DNA from: an uncultured Bacteroidota bacterium
GTDB lineage: Bacteria > Bacteroidota > Bacteroidia > Bacteroidales > VadinHA17
Assembly: GCA_903844815.1 (NCBI GenBank)
Contig: CAIMVD010000069.1
Location: 1 to 44,666, forward strand
Length of the DNA stretch: 44,666 bases
Reading direction: 5' to 3'
In this document: piece by piece, positions 36,206-44,666 of the stretch
Layout of the letters: each line of letters opens with the position of its first letter
Numbering within the stretch: the stretch's first letter is position 1
Translations under genes and position numbers: made by a program
The notes under the pieces: model-generated
Seen by the model: the letters and a program-made list of their open reading frames with translations, nothing else
The model's database searches: none
Told to the model about the DNA's origin: nothing

Positions 36206-38296
36206 TCACTGTTTTATTACCTTAAACGACCTCTGGTATTCCTTGTTGAAGACTGTGAGTATGTAGACATCACGTGGAAGGTGGCTGACGTTTAAGGTGG
36301 TCTGGTACATGCAGTTGGAAAGCTCCTTCATGAGTAGTCCCATTGTGTTGTACAACCTTATCGTATAGGAGCCATCATTATCGGGGGCGATGTTGAATTC
36401 ATCAGAAGTAACTGTAGGCCATACAAAAACATCTGTGATGCTGTCGGGATTTGTTCTTTTGACATATACATAAATACTGTCGCTTATAAGGATTCCACAG
36501 GTCCCTTTCAGAGTGACTTTGTACAACCCGATATCTTTTGTATCAACATTATTTAGGAAGAGGAGTGAGTCCGTGCCATTTATCATGTCAACTCCATCCT
36601 TTTTCCACTGGAAAGTAAGTTTGTCTCCTTCAGGATTTACTTCAAGTATGGCATCTTTGCCAAAGGTCACATAAGTATCAGGGGATAGCCTTTTCACCGC
36701 AGTCAGAGGGAGTACAGTCAGATTAATATCTCCGGATGATAAGGAGCCGCAGGAGCTTGAGACAACACATTTATAGATGCCTGAGTTAGCTGCAACAGGT
36801 GCGCTGAAGTCCATTACGTTTGAAGTGCCCGATTGGATAAGGGTATTGTTCTTATACCACTTGTACACGAGATTATATCCTTCAGCGGTGGTCTGCAGAG
36901 TGACAGGATTGCCTGTACACAGAGTAGTGTCAGCAGAATGGCTGGTCATTTTCATTTCAGGAGGGAGCGTAACTTCGAGTTTCGACCAGTCCGATACAAT
37001 TGTATTCACTGTAGCTCTTACCATAACCGATACTTTGCCAAGATATGCCTGGTTCCATATTACTGTTGCATTTACAGAGTTCCATGAAATGCTGCCTGCA
37101 TTTGCAGGATAGAGTTTCCATTCATATGATGAGGCCGAGGGGACTGCAGAAACAGTATAAAAATAGGGCAGGGCAGGAGAGCAGACTACTGATTCACCTG
37201 TCGGAATTGCCGGACTGAAAATAACAATTCCCGTTTTTAATTTTATCCAGTCGGTAAACATTGAAACCCTTGTATATGCTCCATAGGTGTTACAGGCGGA
37301 ACTTCCCCAGCTTACAATTCCGGCAAGTTTATACTCTCCCAGGACAGGTACAACCAGAGGTCCCCCGCTGTCGCCGTTGCATGCATCCTTGTTCCCGTTA
37401 AGATAGCCTGCCATCATGTCGGATGCAGGAATTGAACTCCATACTGTAGAGGCCTGGCTGTTTGTAACAATCGGCAACTGTACCTTCTGCAGTTTTGTGG
37501 GGAAAACATCTGGCGATACGCTTATTAAGCCCCATCCCGTTACCCAGGTCATTACCCCTGGAACTGTTGCACCCTCCGCTACGTCGGATGCTGATACAAG
37601 CTTAATTGGTTTGGCATTCGGATAGTCTATTGCTGCTGATACCCTTAAAACCGCAATATCGTTTTCAAGGGTAGCGCCATTATAATTTTCATGAACAATA
37701 GCTTCACTGATATGATATATCTTCCCCTGAGTTGAAGAGCCCGGATTGTCAGCTCCAACAACTATACTCATCTGAGATGCCGGGATGGGGACCCCGTTAT
37801 CAGTTTCTGTGCAGTGTGCAGCAGTTATTACCCAGCCCGGGGCGATAATAGAAGCACCGCAACGGTAATTTCCGGCAATCATGTAAACCTGCCAGGGGAA
37901 GTCTGCAATGGAAGCATCGGTTCCACCTGTAATCTTTGTTACCGGTTTCCTGACGCCAGTAAAAAATTTAAAAAAGTTATCATCAGCGACTAAAACTTCA
38001 GCGATACGAAGAACAGGTTCCCCATTAATCAGCAAAGAATAAATGACAGAATCACGAATTATTGTTTCCGGCAAAGAAATCTGAAGAACGTAGAATTTAT
38101 CCTCTTCAAGTGAAAAACTAACCGGGTCCCCGTTGAGAGGCTCGTTTCCTGAAAAAACCATCTGATAATTTTCATCAAGTATCTGCCAGAATGATAATGC
38201 AACTCTTTCTTTCCTGCTTATCTGCACATTTACCTTTTGTGCACCGGCAGAAAATGAAAAAAGGGATATAAGGAATACCAGCAAATATTTTTTCAT
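36206..38296 (-). CDS. secreted trypsin-like serine protease with Ig-like and T9SS sorting domains
   Basis: A 696-residue secreted S1 protease. A signal peptide (MKKYLLVFLISLFSFSAGAQ) is followed by a pro-region (about 21-121). The catalytic domain begins ITGG after Lys121, just like activated chymotrypsin-type zymogens. The triad is His161 (TAAHC), Asp213 (ENDIAVL) and Ser310 (CNGDSGGP). Asp304, six residues before the serine, predicts cleavage after Lys/Arg. Two Ig-like modules (about 455-620) and a type A T9SS sorting domain (last 75 residues, ending SFKVIKQ) follow, so it should reach the cell surface or medium through T9SS. A -7 box almost touches the ATG. Confidence 0.91.
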   Translation of the reverse strand: MKKYLLVFLISLFSFSAGAQKVNVQISRKERVALSFWQILDENYQMVFSGNEPLNGDPVSFSLEEDKFYVLQISLPETIIRDSVIYSLLINGEPVLRIAEVLVADDNFFKFFTGVRKPVTKITGGTDASIADFPWQVYMIAGNYRCGASIIAPGWVITAAHCTETDNGVPIPASQMSIVVGADNPGSSTQGKIYHISEAIVHENYNGATLENDIAVLRVSAAIDYPNAKPIKLVSASDVAEGATVPGVMTWVTGWGLISVSPDVFPTKLQKVQLPIVTNSQASTVWSSIPASDMMAGYLNGNKDACNGDSGGPLVVPVLGEYKLAGIVSWGSSACNTYGAYTRVSMFTDWIKLKTGIVIFSPAIPTGESVVCSPALPYFYTVSAVPSASSYEWKLYPANAGSISWNSVNATVIWNQAYLGKVSVMVRATVNTIVSDWSKLEVTLPPEMKMTSHSADTTLCTGNPVTLQTTAEGYNLVYKWYKNNTLIQSGTSNVMDFSAPVAANSGIYKCVVSSSCGSLSSGDINLTVLPLTAVKRLSPDTYVTFGKDAILEVNPEGDKLTFQWKKDGVDMINGTDSLLFLNNVDTKDIGLYKVTLKGTCGILISDSIYVYVKRTNPDSITDVFVWPTVTSDEFNIAPDNDGSYTIRLYNTMGLLMKELSNCMYQTTLNVSHLPRDVYILTVFNKEYQRSFKVIKQ

Positions 38297-38299
38297 GTG

Positions 38300-38307
38300 C
38301 AAATATA
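38300..38307 (-). promoter_or_regulatory. TAnnTTTG -7 box for the trypsin-like protease
   Basis: On the minus strand TATATTTG is followed by CAC and then the ATG, with TTTC 20 bases upstream in the -33 position. Only three bases separate the box from the start codon, so the mRNA should begin at or inside the ATG region. Confidence 0.5.
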
Positions 38308-38507
38308 GTACAGCTATGTTATGGTTTGAAATAAATTCAATAGATGCCGGAAACTATTCTGCCAAATACCGTATTTTATCTCCGACAGCTGCAATTTTTA
38401 ACAAGCTTGAAAATCCCGGACAAAATTTCACTGCTGTAAATTTCCGTTTAGAGACTAAATTCTTCAGCTTCACCCCTTAAAAATCATTTTTTCTGTTCCC
38501 TGATTTA

Positions 38508-38515
38508 TATCTTTG
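38508..38515 (+). promoter_or_regulatory. TAnnTTTG -7 box for the LytS-like kinase
   Basis: TATCTTTG is followed by ATAACT and the ATG at 38522. This supports ATG 38522 over the TTG at 38513, which lies inside the box, and predicts a leaderless or nearly leaderless message. Confidence 0.5.
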
Positions 38516-38521
38516 ATAACT

Positions 38522-39598
38522 ATGATAAAGAAAGGATTTCGCCGGTATATCGCAATAGTGGCCCTGATTTCAATCGGGATGAGCCTGCTGGTTCATTTCA
38601 ATTCAGTCCTTGAGATCTTTGATGCCGGCAATAACCGTTTTCGCGGAAACTTCAGGTATGAAAATATTGATCATGTAATGGGGGAGATCATTGTTACCTT
38701 TTTTGTAGCATTATGCACCTTTCTCATCAATTATTATATAATAAATCCATTGGATGGTTTTAAAAAAGCAGGATTAAAGAAGATCATTATTTCAATAGCG
38801 GTAACACTTGCCTCTGTTTACCTGTTGAGCGATCTGTTTTTTGCACTGAAAAGTCTGATAAATCAAACTGTAAATCCTAACAAATTCGTGTTGTTGTACT
38901 TTTTCCGCGATTCATTCATGGCGGCAGTTGTTCTGATATGTATTTATATTATAAAGGGGTTTTATGAAAAACAGGCTGTTCTAATCGAAAATGAGAAACT
39001 TATCAGGGAGAATCTGCAAAGCCAGTATCAGTCGCTTAAAAATCAGGTAAGTCCTCATTTTTTGTTCAATTCACTTACGGCACTTAAAGAGCTTATTGAT
39101 GATGATCCGGTGAACGCCAGGGAATATGTCAGTCATCTTTCACAGGTGCTCAGGTACACTCTCCGCAGCAATGAGAATCAGACAGTAAGCCTTTATGATG
39201 AAATAGAATCAGTAAAGTCGTACATTTTTCTAATCAAAATGCGCTTTGGATCCAATCTGAAAATAGATTTCAGGATAAATGAAGTTTATTATAAACACAG
39301 GCTTCCTCCTATGGTTATTCAGACCCTCCTTGAAAATGCAGTTAAGCACAATGAGATAAGCAGGCGTAATCCTCTGAATATTACATTAATGACCAGTGAA
39401 AGGGATAGTTTAATTGTGACTAATGCTTTGCAGAAGAAAGTATCTCTTGAACCCGGAACGGGAATAGGTCTTAATAATCTTGTGAAGCAATACGAATTAT
39501 TATGCGGGGAGGAAGTTAGGATCTCAAATTCTGAAAATGAATTCAGGGTTGAAGTACCATTATTAAAATCAACCGGTAATGAAAACCATAATAGTTGA
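38522..39598 (+). CDS. LytS/YehU-type sensor histidine kinase
   Basis: A 358-residue inner-membrane kinase. Four hydrophobic segments (about 8-30, 45-70, 80-105, 115-145) form a membrane sensor with no large external domain. A short coiled linker leads to the His_kinase domain with His179 in SPHFLFNSL, the hallmark of this class, and an ATPase domain (VIQTLLENAVKHN, GTGIGLNNL). These kinases signal to LytTR regulators, and its stop codon lies 20 bp inside the LytTR gene that follows, so the pair is translationally coupled. Confidence 0.93.
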   Translation: MIKKGFRRYIAIVALISIGMSLLVHFNSVLEIFDAGNNRFRGNFRYENIDHVMGEIIVTFFVALCTFLINYYIINPLDGFKKAGLKKIIISIAVTLASVYLLSDLFFALKSLINQTVNPNKFVLLYFFRDSFMAAVVLICIYIIKGFYEKQAVLIENEKLIRENLQSQYQSLKNQVSPHFLFNSLTALKELIDDDPVNAREYVSHLSQVLRYTLRSNENQTVSLYDEIESVKSYIFLIKMRFGSNLKIDFRINEVYYKHRLPPMVIQTLLENAVKHNEISRRNPLNITLMTSERDSLIVTNALQKKVSLEPGTGIGLNNLVKQYELLCGEEVRISNSENEFRVEVPLLKSTGNENHNS

Positions 39599-40337
39599 AG
39601 ATGAAGCCCTGGCAGCCCGGAATCTGAATACAATACTGGGCGGGTTTGCGAAAATAGAAGTAATTGCAATTCTTGAAAGCATTGCTGAAACCGTTGAATG
39701 GTTCCAGGCAAACCCCCATCCTGACCTTCTGTTCCTCGATATTCATCTGGCCGACGGATCTTCATTTGAGATTTTTGACCAGACTGTGGTAACCTGCCCA
39801 GTTATTTTTACAACAGCTTACGATGAATACGCTCTCAAAGCCTTTAAAGTGAATAGTATTGATTACCTGCTAAAACCTGTGGATGCAGGTGATGTAGCCC
39901 GGGCATTAAAGAAACTCGAAAGTTTTTCACCTGGTAACAACATGCAGGAAGCTGTTAATAACTTAATGGCCTCCTTCAGGAAGGTTTCAAACTATAAAAC
40001 TCACTTTCTTATCCCTGCCAAAGGCGATAAGTTAATTCCTGTTCAGACAAACGACCTGGCCTGCATTTATATTGATGCAGGTATGATAAAGGCGCAGGCG
40101 TTTGATGAAAAGATATTCAGGTTCGATAATACGTTGGATGAACTGTCTGAAATGCTTGATCCTCATGATTTTTTCAGGGCTAACCGTCAGTTTATTATCT
40201 CAAGGAGAGCCATAAAGGACATTGATATCTGGTTCAACAGCCGGTTGTCGGTAAACCTTAAAGTAACTGTTCCTGAAAAGATCCTGATAAGCAAGGCACG
40301 GATACCGGAATTTAAAAACTGGTTCGGAGGCATGTGA
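39579..40337 (+). CDS. LytTR-family response regulator
   Basis: A 252-residue regulator. The receiver domain has the acidic pair Glu7-Asp8, phospho-acceptor Asp54 (LFLDIHLADG) and the conserved Lys in YLLKPVD. The C-terminal LytTR DNA-binding domain (about 140-250) shows FFRANRQFIISRRAIKDI and the SRLSVNLK strand typical of the fold. It overlaps the cognate kinase by 20 bp. The next gene on the same strand, a cytochrome b561-like protein 59 bp away, is probably in the same transcript, while the receptor further on has its own leader. Confidence 0.94.
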   Translation: MKTIIVEDEALAARNLNTILGGFAKIEVIAILESIAETVEWFQANPHPDLLFLDIHLADGSSFEIFDQTVVTCPVIFTTAYDEYALKAFKVNSIDYLLKPVDAGDVARALKKLESFSPGNNMQEAVNNLMASFRKVSNYKTHFLIPAKGDKLIPVQTNDLACIYIDAGMIKAQAFDEKIFRFDNTLDELSEMLDPHDFFRANRQFIISRRAIKDIDIWFNSRLSVNLKVTVPEKILISKARIPEFKNWFGGM

Positions 40338-40396
40338 ATTCATATTATTTTTAGTTGATTTGCTTTTATTTATTTTCACACTTAATCTTATCAGAA

Positions 40397-41059
40397 ATGG
40401 ATCAAAGTAGTACTAAGCAGGAAACAGGATCTTCTTATTTCATTCAGAAACATTCCCCGGTGATCCGTATCTGGCACTGGCTGACATTTATAATAATTAC
40501 ATCAATTATTGTAACTGTACTTTTAAACTCCACAATTATGAATCAGCGTGATAACATAAAGGTGGTTCAGAATGTTTTGAAATCAAAAGAGGTCACTGTT
40601 ACAGATGATCAGGCCTTTGCCGTAACCCGCGAGTATGAAGACAAACTTTGGGGAGTTCATAAAATACTCGGATATGCAGTTGCCATACTTCTGCTTTCAA
40701 GAATACTGCTGGAACTGGTTCAGCCCTCTGATGAAAAACTTAGTTCCAGGATAAAGGATGCTATGGGTTTGAAGAAGAAAAATGACAACAATAAAAAAGA
40801 GTACATACATTACCTGAGGGTTAAACTTGGATACCTGCTGTTTTATTTACTCTTGCTTTGCATGGCACTTACAGGGCTTGGTCTGGCTTTTGGCCGGGAT
40901 TTTGGCTTTTCCAGGGGACTTCATGATACAATAAAGGAAATCCATAGTTTAGGACAGTATTGTATGTACGCTTTTGTTTTCATTCATCTGTGCGGTGTAA
41001 TTGTTGCAGATATTAAGAATTCCAAGGGAATCGTTTCCGGGATGATTCACGGGAACTGA
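40397..41059 (+). CDS. cytochrome b561-like membrane protein
   Basis: A 220-residue protein with four membrane helices (about 22-42, 85-108, 135-155, 170-195). Histidines placed to ligate two b-type hemes occur in RIWHWLTF, WGVHKILGY, EIHSLGQY and FIHLCGV, the pattern of bacterial b561 and hydrogenase/formate dehydrogenase cytochrome subunits. It may move electrons between quinone and a periplasmic partner, but no oxidoreductase subunit lies beside it. The frame is open 14 codons upstream, yet ATG 40397 gives the usual polar N-terminus. It closes the LytS/LytTR operon before a terminator. Confidence 0.83.
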   Translation: MDQSSTKQETGSSYFIQKHSPVIRIWHWLTFIIITSIIVTVLLNSTIMNQRDNIKVVQNVLKSKEVTVTDDQAFAVTREYEDKLWGVHKILGYAVAILLLSRILLELVQPSDEKLSSRIKDAMGLKKKNDNNKKEYIHYLRVKLGYLLFYLLLLCMALTGLGLAFGRDFGFSRGLHDTIKEIHSLGQYCMYAFVFIHLCGVIVADIKNSKGIVSGMIHGN

Positions 41060-41097
41060 TAATTCAATTCCTCTTCACAGGAAACTATTTAACAATG

Positions 41098-41141
41098 CAG
41101 CCCTTCGGATCAAGGTATTCGAAGGGCTGTCTGTTTTCTTT
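41098..41141 (+). terminator. rho-independent terminator after the cytochrome b561-like gene
   Basis: A 10-bp perfect stem (CAGCCCTTCG with CGAAGGGCTG) and a 12-base loop are followed by TCTGTTTTCTTT. It separates the LytS/LytTR transcript from the receptor gene. Confidence 0.88.
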
Positions 41142-41267
41142 AAATGACTGTTATCCAGCGTAGTAATAATTCAGAGCTGATGCAAGTCAGTTCACCCTCC
41201 ATTTCGTCAGCTTCAGATTGTTTCCAATGTAACCGGTTGATGCATCGGCTAATTTAGCTTCAAAAAA

Positions 41268-41273
41268 AGGAGG
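41268..41273 (+). promoter_or_regulatory. AGGAGG Shine-Dalgarno of the second receptor
   Basis: A full AGGAGG lies eight bases before ATG 41282. Most genes in this window lack a recognisable Shine-Dalgarno, as is usual for Bacteroidota, so this one points to strong translation and fixes the start. Confidence 0.65.
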
Positions 41274-41281
41274 AATAAATT

Positions 41282-43699
41282 ATGAAAACATTAAAATCAG
41301 CATTAATAAGTCTGCTCCTGATTTCATTTCTTAATGAAACGGGCGCCCAGCAGAAACAGGCAGCTGATGCCAACTCAATAATTAAAGGGATTGTTACTGA
41401 CAATACCGATGGAAAACCTGTTGGTTTTGCCAATGTTGTTCTTTACAGACAAAAGGATTCGGTTATGGTTACATGGTCTATTGGCAAAGAAGATGGTTCA
41501 TTTGAACTTTCGAAAATTCCATTGGGAGAATATAATCTGGTCTCAACATCTCTGGGATATGAAAAAAATAGCGTAAAGGATATTATTATCAGCAAATCTG
41601 GAAGCAAAGTTGATATTGGTATGATTAAATTATTGTCAGCAACTGCGGTTTTGGGAGAAATTACAGTTGTTGGTGAAAGAAAAATCGTTGAATCGAAGAT
41701 TGACCGAAAGGTAATCAATGTTTCAAGGGATATTAATTCGACGGGAGGCACTGCAATTGATTTGCTTAAAAATGTGCCAAATCTCTCTGTTAACTCCGAC
41801 GGTTCTGTTAGTCTGAGGGGAAACACCGATGTCAGCATTCTCATCGATGGCAGGCCCACTTCGATAGATGCTGCCAGGCTGGACCAGATTTCCTCGGCTG
41901 AAATTGAAAGTATCGAAATAATAACCAGTCCTACAGCAAAATACAATCCGGAAGGCAAAAGCGGGATCATTAACCTTCGGATGAAACAAAAGAAGTCGGA
42001 GGGATTCAATGGTAACGCCATGATAAATGCCGGCACAGGAGGAAAATATAACGCCGGTCTGGGACTAAACTACAATTTCGGGAATATTAACGTCTTTGGA
42101 TCATATAACGGTATTTACAGAAAGACCTTATCTGAACGATATCTGTTGAGGGAATCATTTGTAAGCGATTCTGAGCATTTTCTGCAGCAAAATGCAATTA
42201 CAAACCTCAATAGCAGGTCAGATAAGATTACTGTTGGTGCCAGTTTTATTCTGAATACAAAAAACTCTTTGACAGCTACATACTCATATAATCCTTCAGT
42301 CAGAACTGATGCTGATTCAACCCTTTCTCAATATTTCGATAATTCCATGTCCCTGACAAAGAGTATTTACACAGACAATGCTGAAAATATAGATGCAAAT
42401 TCAAACGACTTTCTGCTGAGCTACCGGAAGACTTTTAACAAAAAAGGCGAAGAGCTGACAATTGATTATAACTATGCAGGGACTTCCGAAAAAATGGACC
42501 AGCTCCAGATTTTTAATTTCATTGAAAATTCCGAATCATCCCGCATTCTGAATAATTCAAAATCCGGCAAATCCAACCTTCAACTGAACTGGATACTGCC
42601 TGTTGGAAAATCGTCGAAACTTGAAAGCGGATTTCAAAGCATAGTAAGAGGAACAAGTATCGATTATATTCAGAATAACCAGGTGGCGGATCTTTGGATA
42701 AAAGATGAGGAGTTCAGCAATAGTTTTTCATATAATGAGCAAATACACTCTTTATACAGCACCTTCTCAGGCAAAGCCAAAGAACTTTCATTCATCGCAG
42801 GACTCCGGCTCGAGCAAACATTCGTCGATGGAGAGCAGAGTGTAAATCAAGAGAAAATCAAACAGGATTATTTCAACATTTATCCCACACTGAATTTTAA
42901 GTATTCCCCTGGTGAAAACCACGGATTTAAATTAAGCTTTGGGCGAAGGATTAACAGGCCGAATGCCCGACAGCTGAATCCTTTTATCGACAGGTCAAAC
43001 CTGGAAATGTACAGAAGCGGGAATCCCGGTCTGAGACCCGAATATGTGAATTCAGCAGAAGCAGGATACGACGGGAAATGGAAGAAGGCTAATATCGGGT
43101 TCACTATTTTTCATAACAATATTTCAGACCTTATTAACATGGTGACTGTTATGGACAGTGCAGGCATTAGCCATATGTTTCCTGAGAACATTTCATCAGG
43201 CAGGAACTACGGATTTGAGCTCACATATGAGCAGCCTTTATTAAAATGGTGGAAATTAAGCGCTAACGGGAGTTTTTACCGAAATATTATTAAGTCTGAT
43301 ACGACGGGAGTCTCAAACAGTAACTTTTCATATAACGCCCGTCTGAATAATCTGTTTACAGTTAATAAGAAAACATCCGCTCAGCTGGTTGTAATGTATA
43401 CAGGACCAATTATTTCGATCAGTTCAAAGATGGAGCCTCAGTTCTCGGTGGATCTTGCAATTAAAAGAGATCTTCTTAATAACAGACTCTCCCTGACAGC
43501 ACGGGTAACTGACATTTTCAATACTTTGAAAAACAGCTATACTGCCTGGGGAGCGAACTTTACTGCCGACAATTGGAGGAAGCCGGAAACACGAGTGTTT
43601 TACCTGGGGCTCTTTTATAATTTTGGAAATACCGGCACTTCGAAAAACACCAAATCAAATATGAATAATGAAAGTGTCCACAGCAGGGAGATAAATTAG
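41282..43699 (+). CDS. TonB-dependent receptor-like outer-membrane beta-barrel protein
   Basis: An outer-membrane protein of 805 residues with a signal peptide (about 1-22), a carboxypeptidase-regulatory-like domain (about 32-120, GIVTDNTDGKPVGFANVVLYR), a plug domain (about 135-220, with DLLKNVPNLSVNSDGSVSLRG and VSILIDGRP) and a large barrel of the OMP_b-brl_3 type (FGRRINRPNARQLNPF, GNPGLRPEY). No SusD gene accompanies it. Members of this family are often under ECF or two-component control and their ligands are seldom known; a link to the upstream LytTR system is only positional. The final 30 residues are polar and Asn/Ser-rich, beyond the last barrel strand. Confidence 0.9.
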   Translation: MKTLKSALISLLLISFLNETGAQQKQAADANSIIKGIVTDNTDGKPVGFANVVLYRQKDSVMVTWSIGKEDGSFELSKIPLGEYNLVSTSLGYEKNSVKDIIISKSGSKVDIGMIKLLSATAVLGEITVVGERKIVESKIDRKVINVSRDINSTGGTAIDLLKNVPNLSVNSDGSVSLRGNTDVSILIDGRPTSIDAARLDQISSAEIESIEIITSPTAKYNPEGKSGIINLRMKQKKSEGFNGNAMINAGTGGKYNAGLGLNYNFGNINVFGSYNGIYRKTLSERYLLRESFVSDSEHFLQQNAITNLNSRSDKITVGASFILNTKNSLTATYSYNPSVRTDADSTLSQYFDNSMSLTKSIYTDNAENIDANSNDFLLSYRKTFNKKGEELTIDYNYAGTSEKMDQLQIFNFIENSESSRILNNSKSGKSNLQLNWILPVGKSSKLESGFQSIVRGTSIDYIQNNQVADLWIKDEEFSNSFSYNEQIHSLYSTFSGKAKELSFIAGLRLEQTFVDGEQSVNQEKIKQDYFNIYPTLNFKYSPGENHGFKLSFGRRINRPNARQLNPFIDRSNLEMYRSGNPGLRPEYVNSAEAGYDGKWKKANIGFTIFHNNISDLINMVTVMDSAGISHMFPENISSGRNYGFELTYEQPLLKWWKLSANGSFYRNIIKSDTTGVSNSNFSYNARLNNLFTVNKKTSAQLVVMYTGPIISISSKMEPQFSVDLAIKRDLLNNRLSLTARVTDIFNTLKNSYTAWGANFTADNWRKPETRVFYLGLFYNFGNTGTSKNTKSNMNNESVHSREIN

Positions 43700-43750
43700 C
43701 TCTCCTGCGAAGTTTTCCGTCCCGGTTTGTGTTTGCTATCAGTCTATTCA

Positions 43751-44528
43751 TCTCTTTATGTCGGGGCCCGTTTGTATGACTCCAATCCTTCGCAGAAGCT
43801 GGTTTCTTCGAAAAAAAAGGATGAACTGGAAGCCGCCAGTGAATCGTTAATGCTTCTTCTGGATCCCGGGTGAAAGCTCACTGCTTCAGAGTCATCAGAT
43901 TGGTATCAGAACAATGGCTTATACTGATAATGCTGACAACTCGGTTCAGACCTTTGAATCGGGATTAATGTATGATTTCACGTTCAAGAGTGGTCTTCGT
44001 GGTGTGGCTATGCTCAATCATCAGTATGAAAATGTAACTGATACCTTTAATTTGTCCGATGATGTTTATATACCATCAGGCAAATACGGATTTAACCAGT
44101 TTGAGACCCACCTGAACTCGCCTCAGTCGAACCCGTTTGTCCTTGGAGTTGATTTTACCGGAGGATCATTCTATGGCGGAAGCCGGCTTTCATTCGGATT
44201 TGAGCCGCTTTGGAACATTGGTTCTACCCTGCAGCTGGGGCTCAAATATGAATATAATATTTTACAGTTTAAAAACCGCAACCAGTCATTTAAAGAGGGT
44301 GTTGCGGGTTTCAAGGCGCTTGTTATGCTTACGACAAAACTTTCGGCAAGCGTTTTTGTACAGTATAACGGGGCTGAGGATGCTGTAATCACTAACTTCC
44401 GCCTGAGGTTTAATCCATCTGAGGGTAATGATTTCTATATTGTACTAAATGAGGGACGAAATACTTTCCGTGACATTGAAGATCCCCGCCTTCCGGTGTA
44501 TAACAACAGGTCAATACTTCTTAAATAG
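43751..44528 (+). pseudogene. decayed DUF5916-family protein (CBM9-like fragment plus C-terminal barrel)
   Basis: Two pieces of one protein type lie in different frames. The first (43751-43873) encodes SLYVGARLYDSNPSQKLVSS through LLLDPG and stops; it matches the middle of the N-terminal CBM9-like domain. The second, open from at least 43866 to 44528, reads PGESSLLQSHQIGIR and then a barrel ending EGNDFYIVLNEGRN and NNRSILLK, the typical DUF5916 C-terminus. The several hundred codons expected between them are missing, as is everything before the first piece. The second frame could still be translated from ATG 43914 (204 residues), but it has no signal peptide. A deletion or an assembly join would both explain this. 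Confidence 0.72.
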
Positions 44529-44666
44529 TGTCTGTCTCTAAAGTCATGTTTTTTTAAACTTTCACATCGTTTTTTTGGTTGTCCATCATTGATAGTTTGA
44601 AAAAGGTTTCAAAAATGCATTTTCATTGCTGTAAGCACGTGACAACCCTGTTAATAACTGCCAAAA

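Noticed and set aside
41443-42036. Open frame of 197 codons on the minus strand inside the second receptor gene
   Set aside because: It lies entirely within a well-supported plus-strand receptor (carboxypeptidase-like and plug domains) and shows no family features.

Overview
The window looks like chromosomal DNA of a free-living or environmental member of the Bacteroidota, most likely the Bacteroidales/Marinilabiliales side. Reasons: two outer-membrane receptors with an N-terminal carboxypeptidase-regulatory-like domain, type IX secretion (T9SS) C-terminal sorting domains, a GSCFA protein, an IPExxxVDY protein beside rnc, the gene order sigma-54 activator - lptE - TPR protein - secG - groES - groEL, and promoters carrying TAnnTTTG -7 boxes instead of the usual -10/-35. 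These family assignments come from reading the sequence; no search was run. I found no CRISPR array, phage or intact insertion sequence.

Layout. 0.2-4.5 kb (+): alpha/beta hydrolase, GSCFA protein, TonB-dependent receptor. 4.7-7.0 kb (-): MerR-type regulator with a B12-fold C-terminus that has lost its cobalamin ligands, a tiny protein that is almost only a T9SS sorting domain, and kdsB. 7.0-12.2 kb (+): envelope/secretion/chaperone cluster (sigma-54 activator, lptE, TPR-like protein, secG, then groES-groEL), with terminators after secG and groEL. 12.3-14.1 kb: lepA. 14.1-16.4 kb (-): OmpR-type regulator and histidine kinase. 16.4-16.7 kb: a probable small RNA on the opposite strand. 16.7-19.5 kb (-): IPExxxVDY protein, rnc, fabF, acpP. 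19.6 kb: purN, meeting an M23 peptidase tail to tail with no base between. 21.5-24.1 kb (-): leuS. 24.2-24.7 kb: a palindrome-rich gap with tRNA-Arg(CCG). 24.7-26.7 kb (-): an unusual tandem class-V aminotransferase.

27-30.4 kb holds a PAS sensor kinase, a small membrane protein overlapping its 3' end, a Cys-containing lipoprotein and a pentapeptide-repeat protein. 30.5-36.1 kb (+) is the most interesting metabolic unit: a zinc-methyltransferase-like UroD-family protein translationally coupled to a sugar porter and followed by a GH2 glycosidase lipoprotein. 36.2-38.3 kb (-) is a secreted trypsin-like protease with Ig-like and T9SS domains. 38.5-41.1 kb (+) is a LytS/LytTR pair with a cytochrome b561-like gene. 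41.3-43.7 kb (+) is a second outer-membrane receptor, followed by the remains of a DUF5916 gene.

How it fits together: the first 24 kb is mainly core housekeeping (lipid A/LPS, protein export, folding, fatty acids, purines, translation). The last 18 kb is accessory: sensing, carbohydrate use and secreted enzymes. Five gaps carry degenerate repeats built from CAC(A/G)(A/G)AG heptamers, usually as inverted pairs at gene 3' ends. Several promoters have their -7 box almost touching the start codon, which suggests leaderless or nearly leaderless transcripts.
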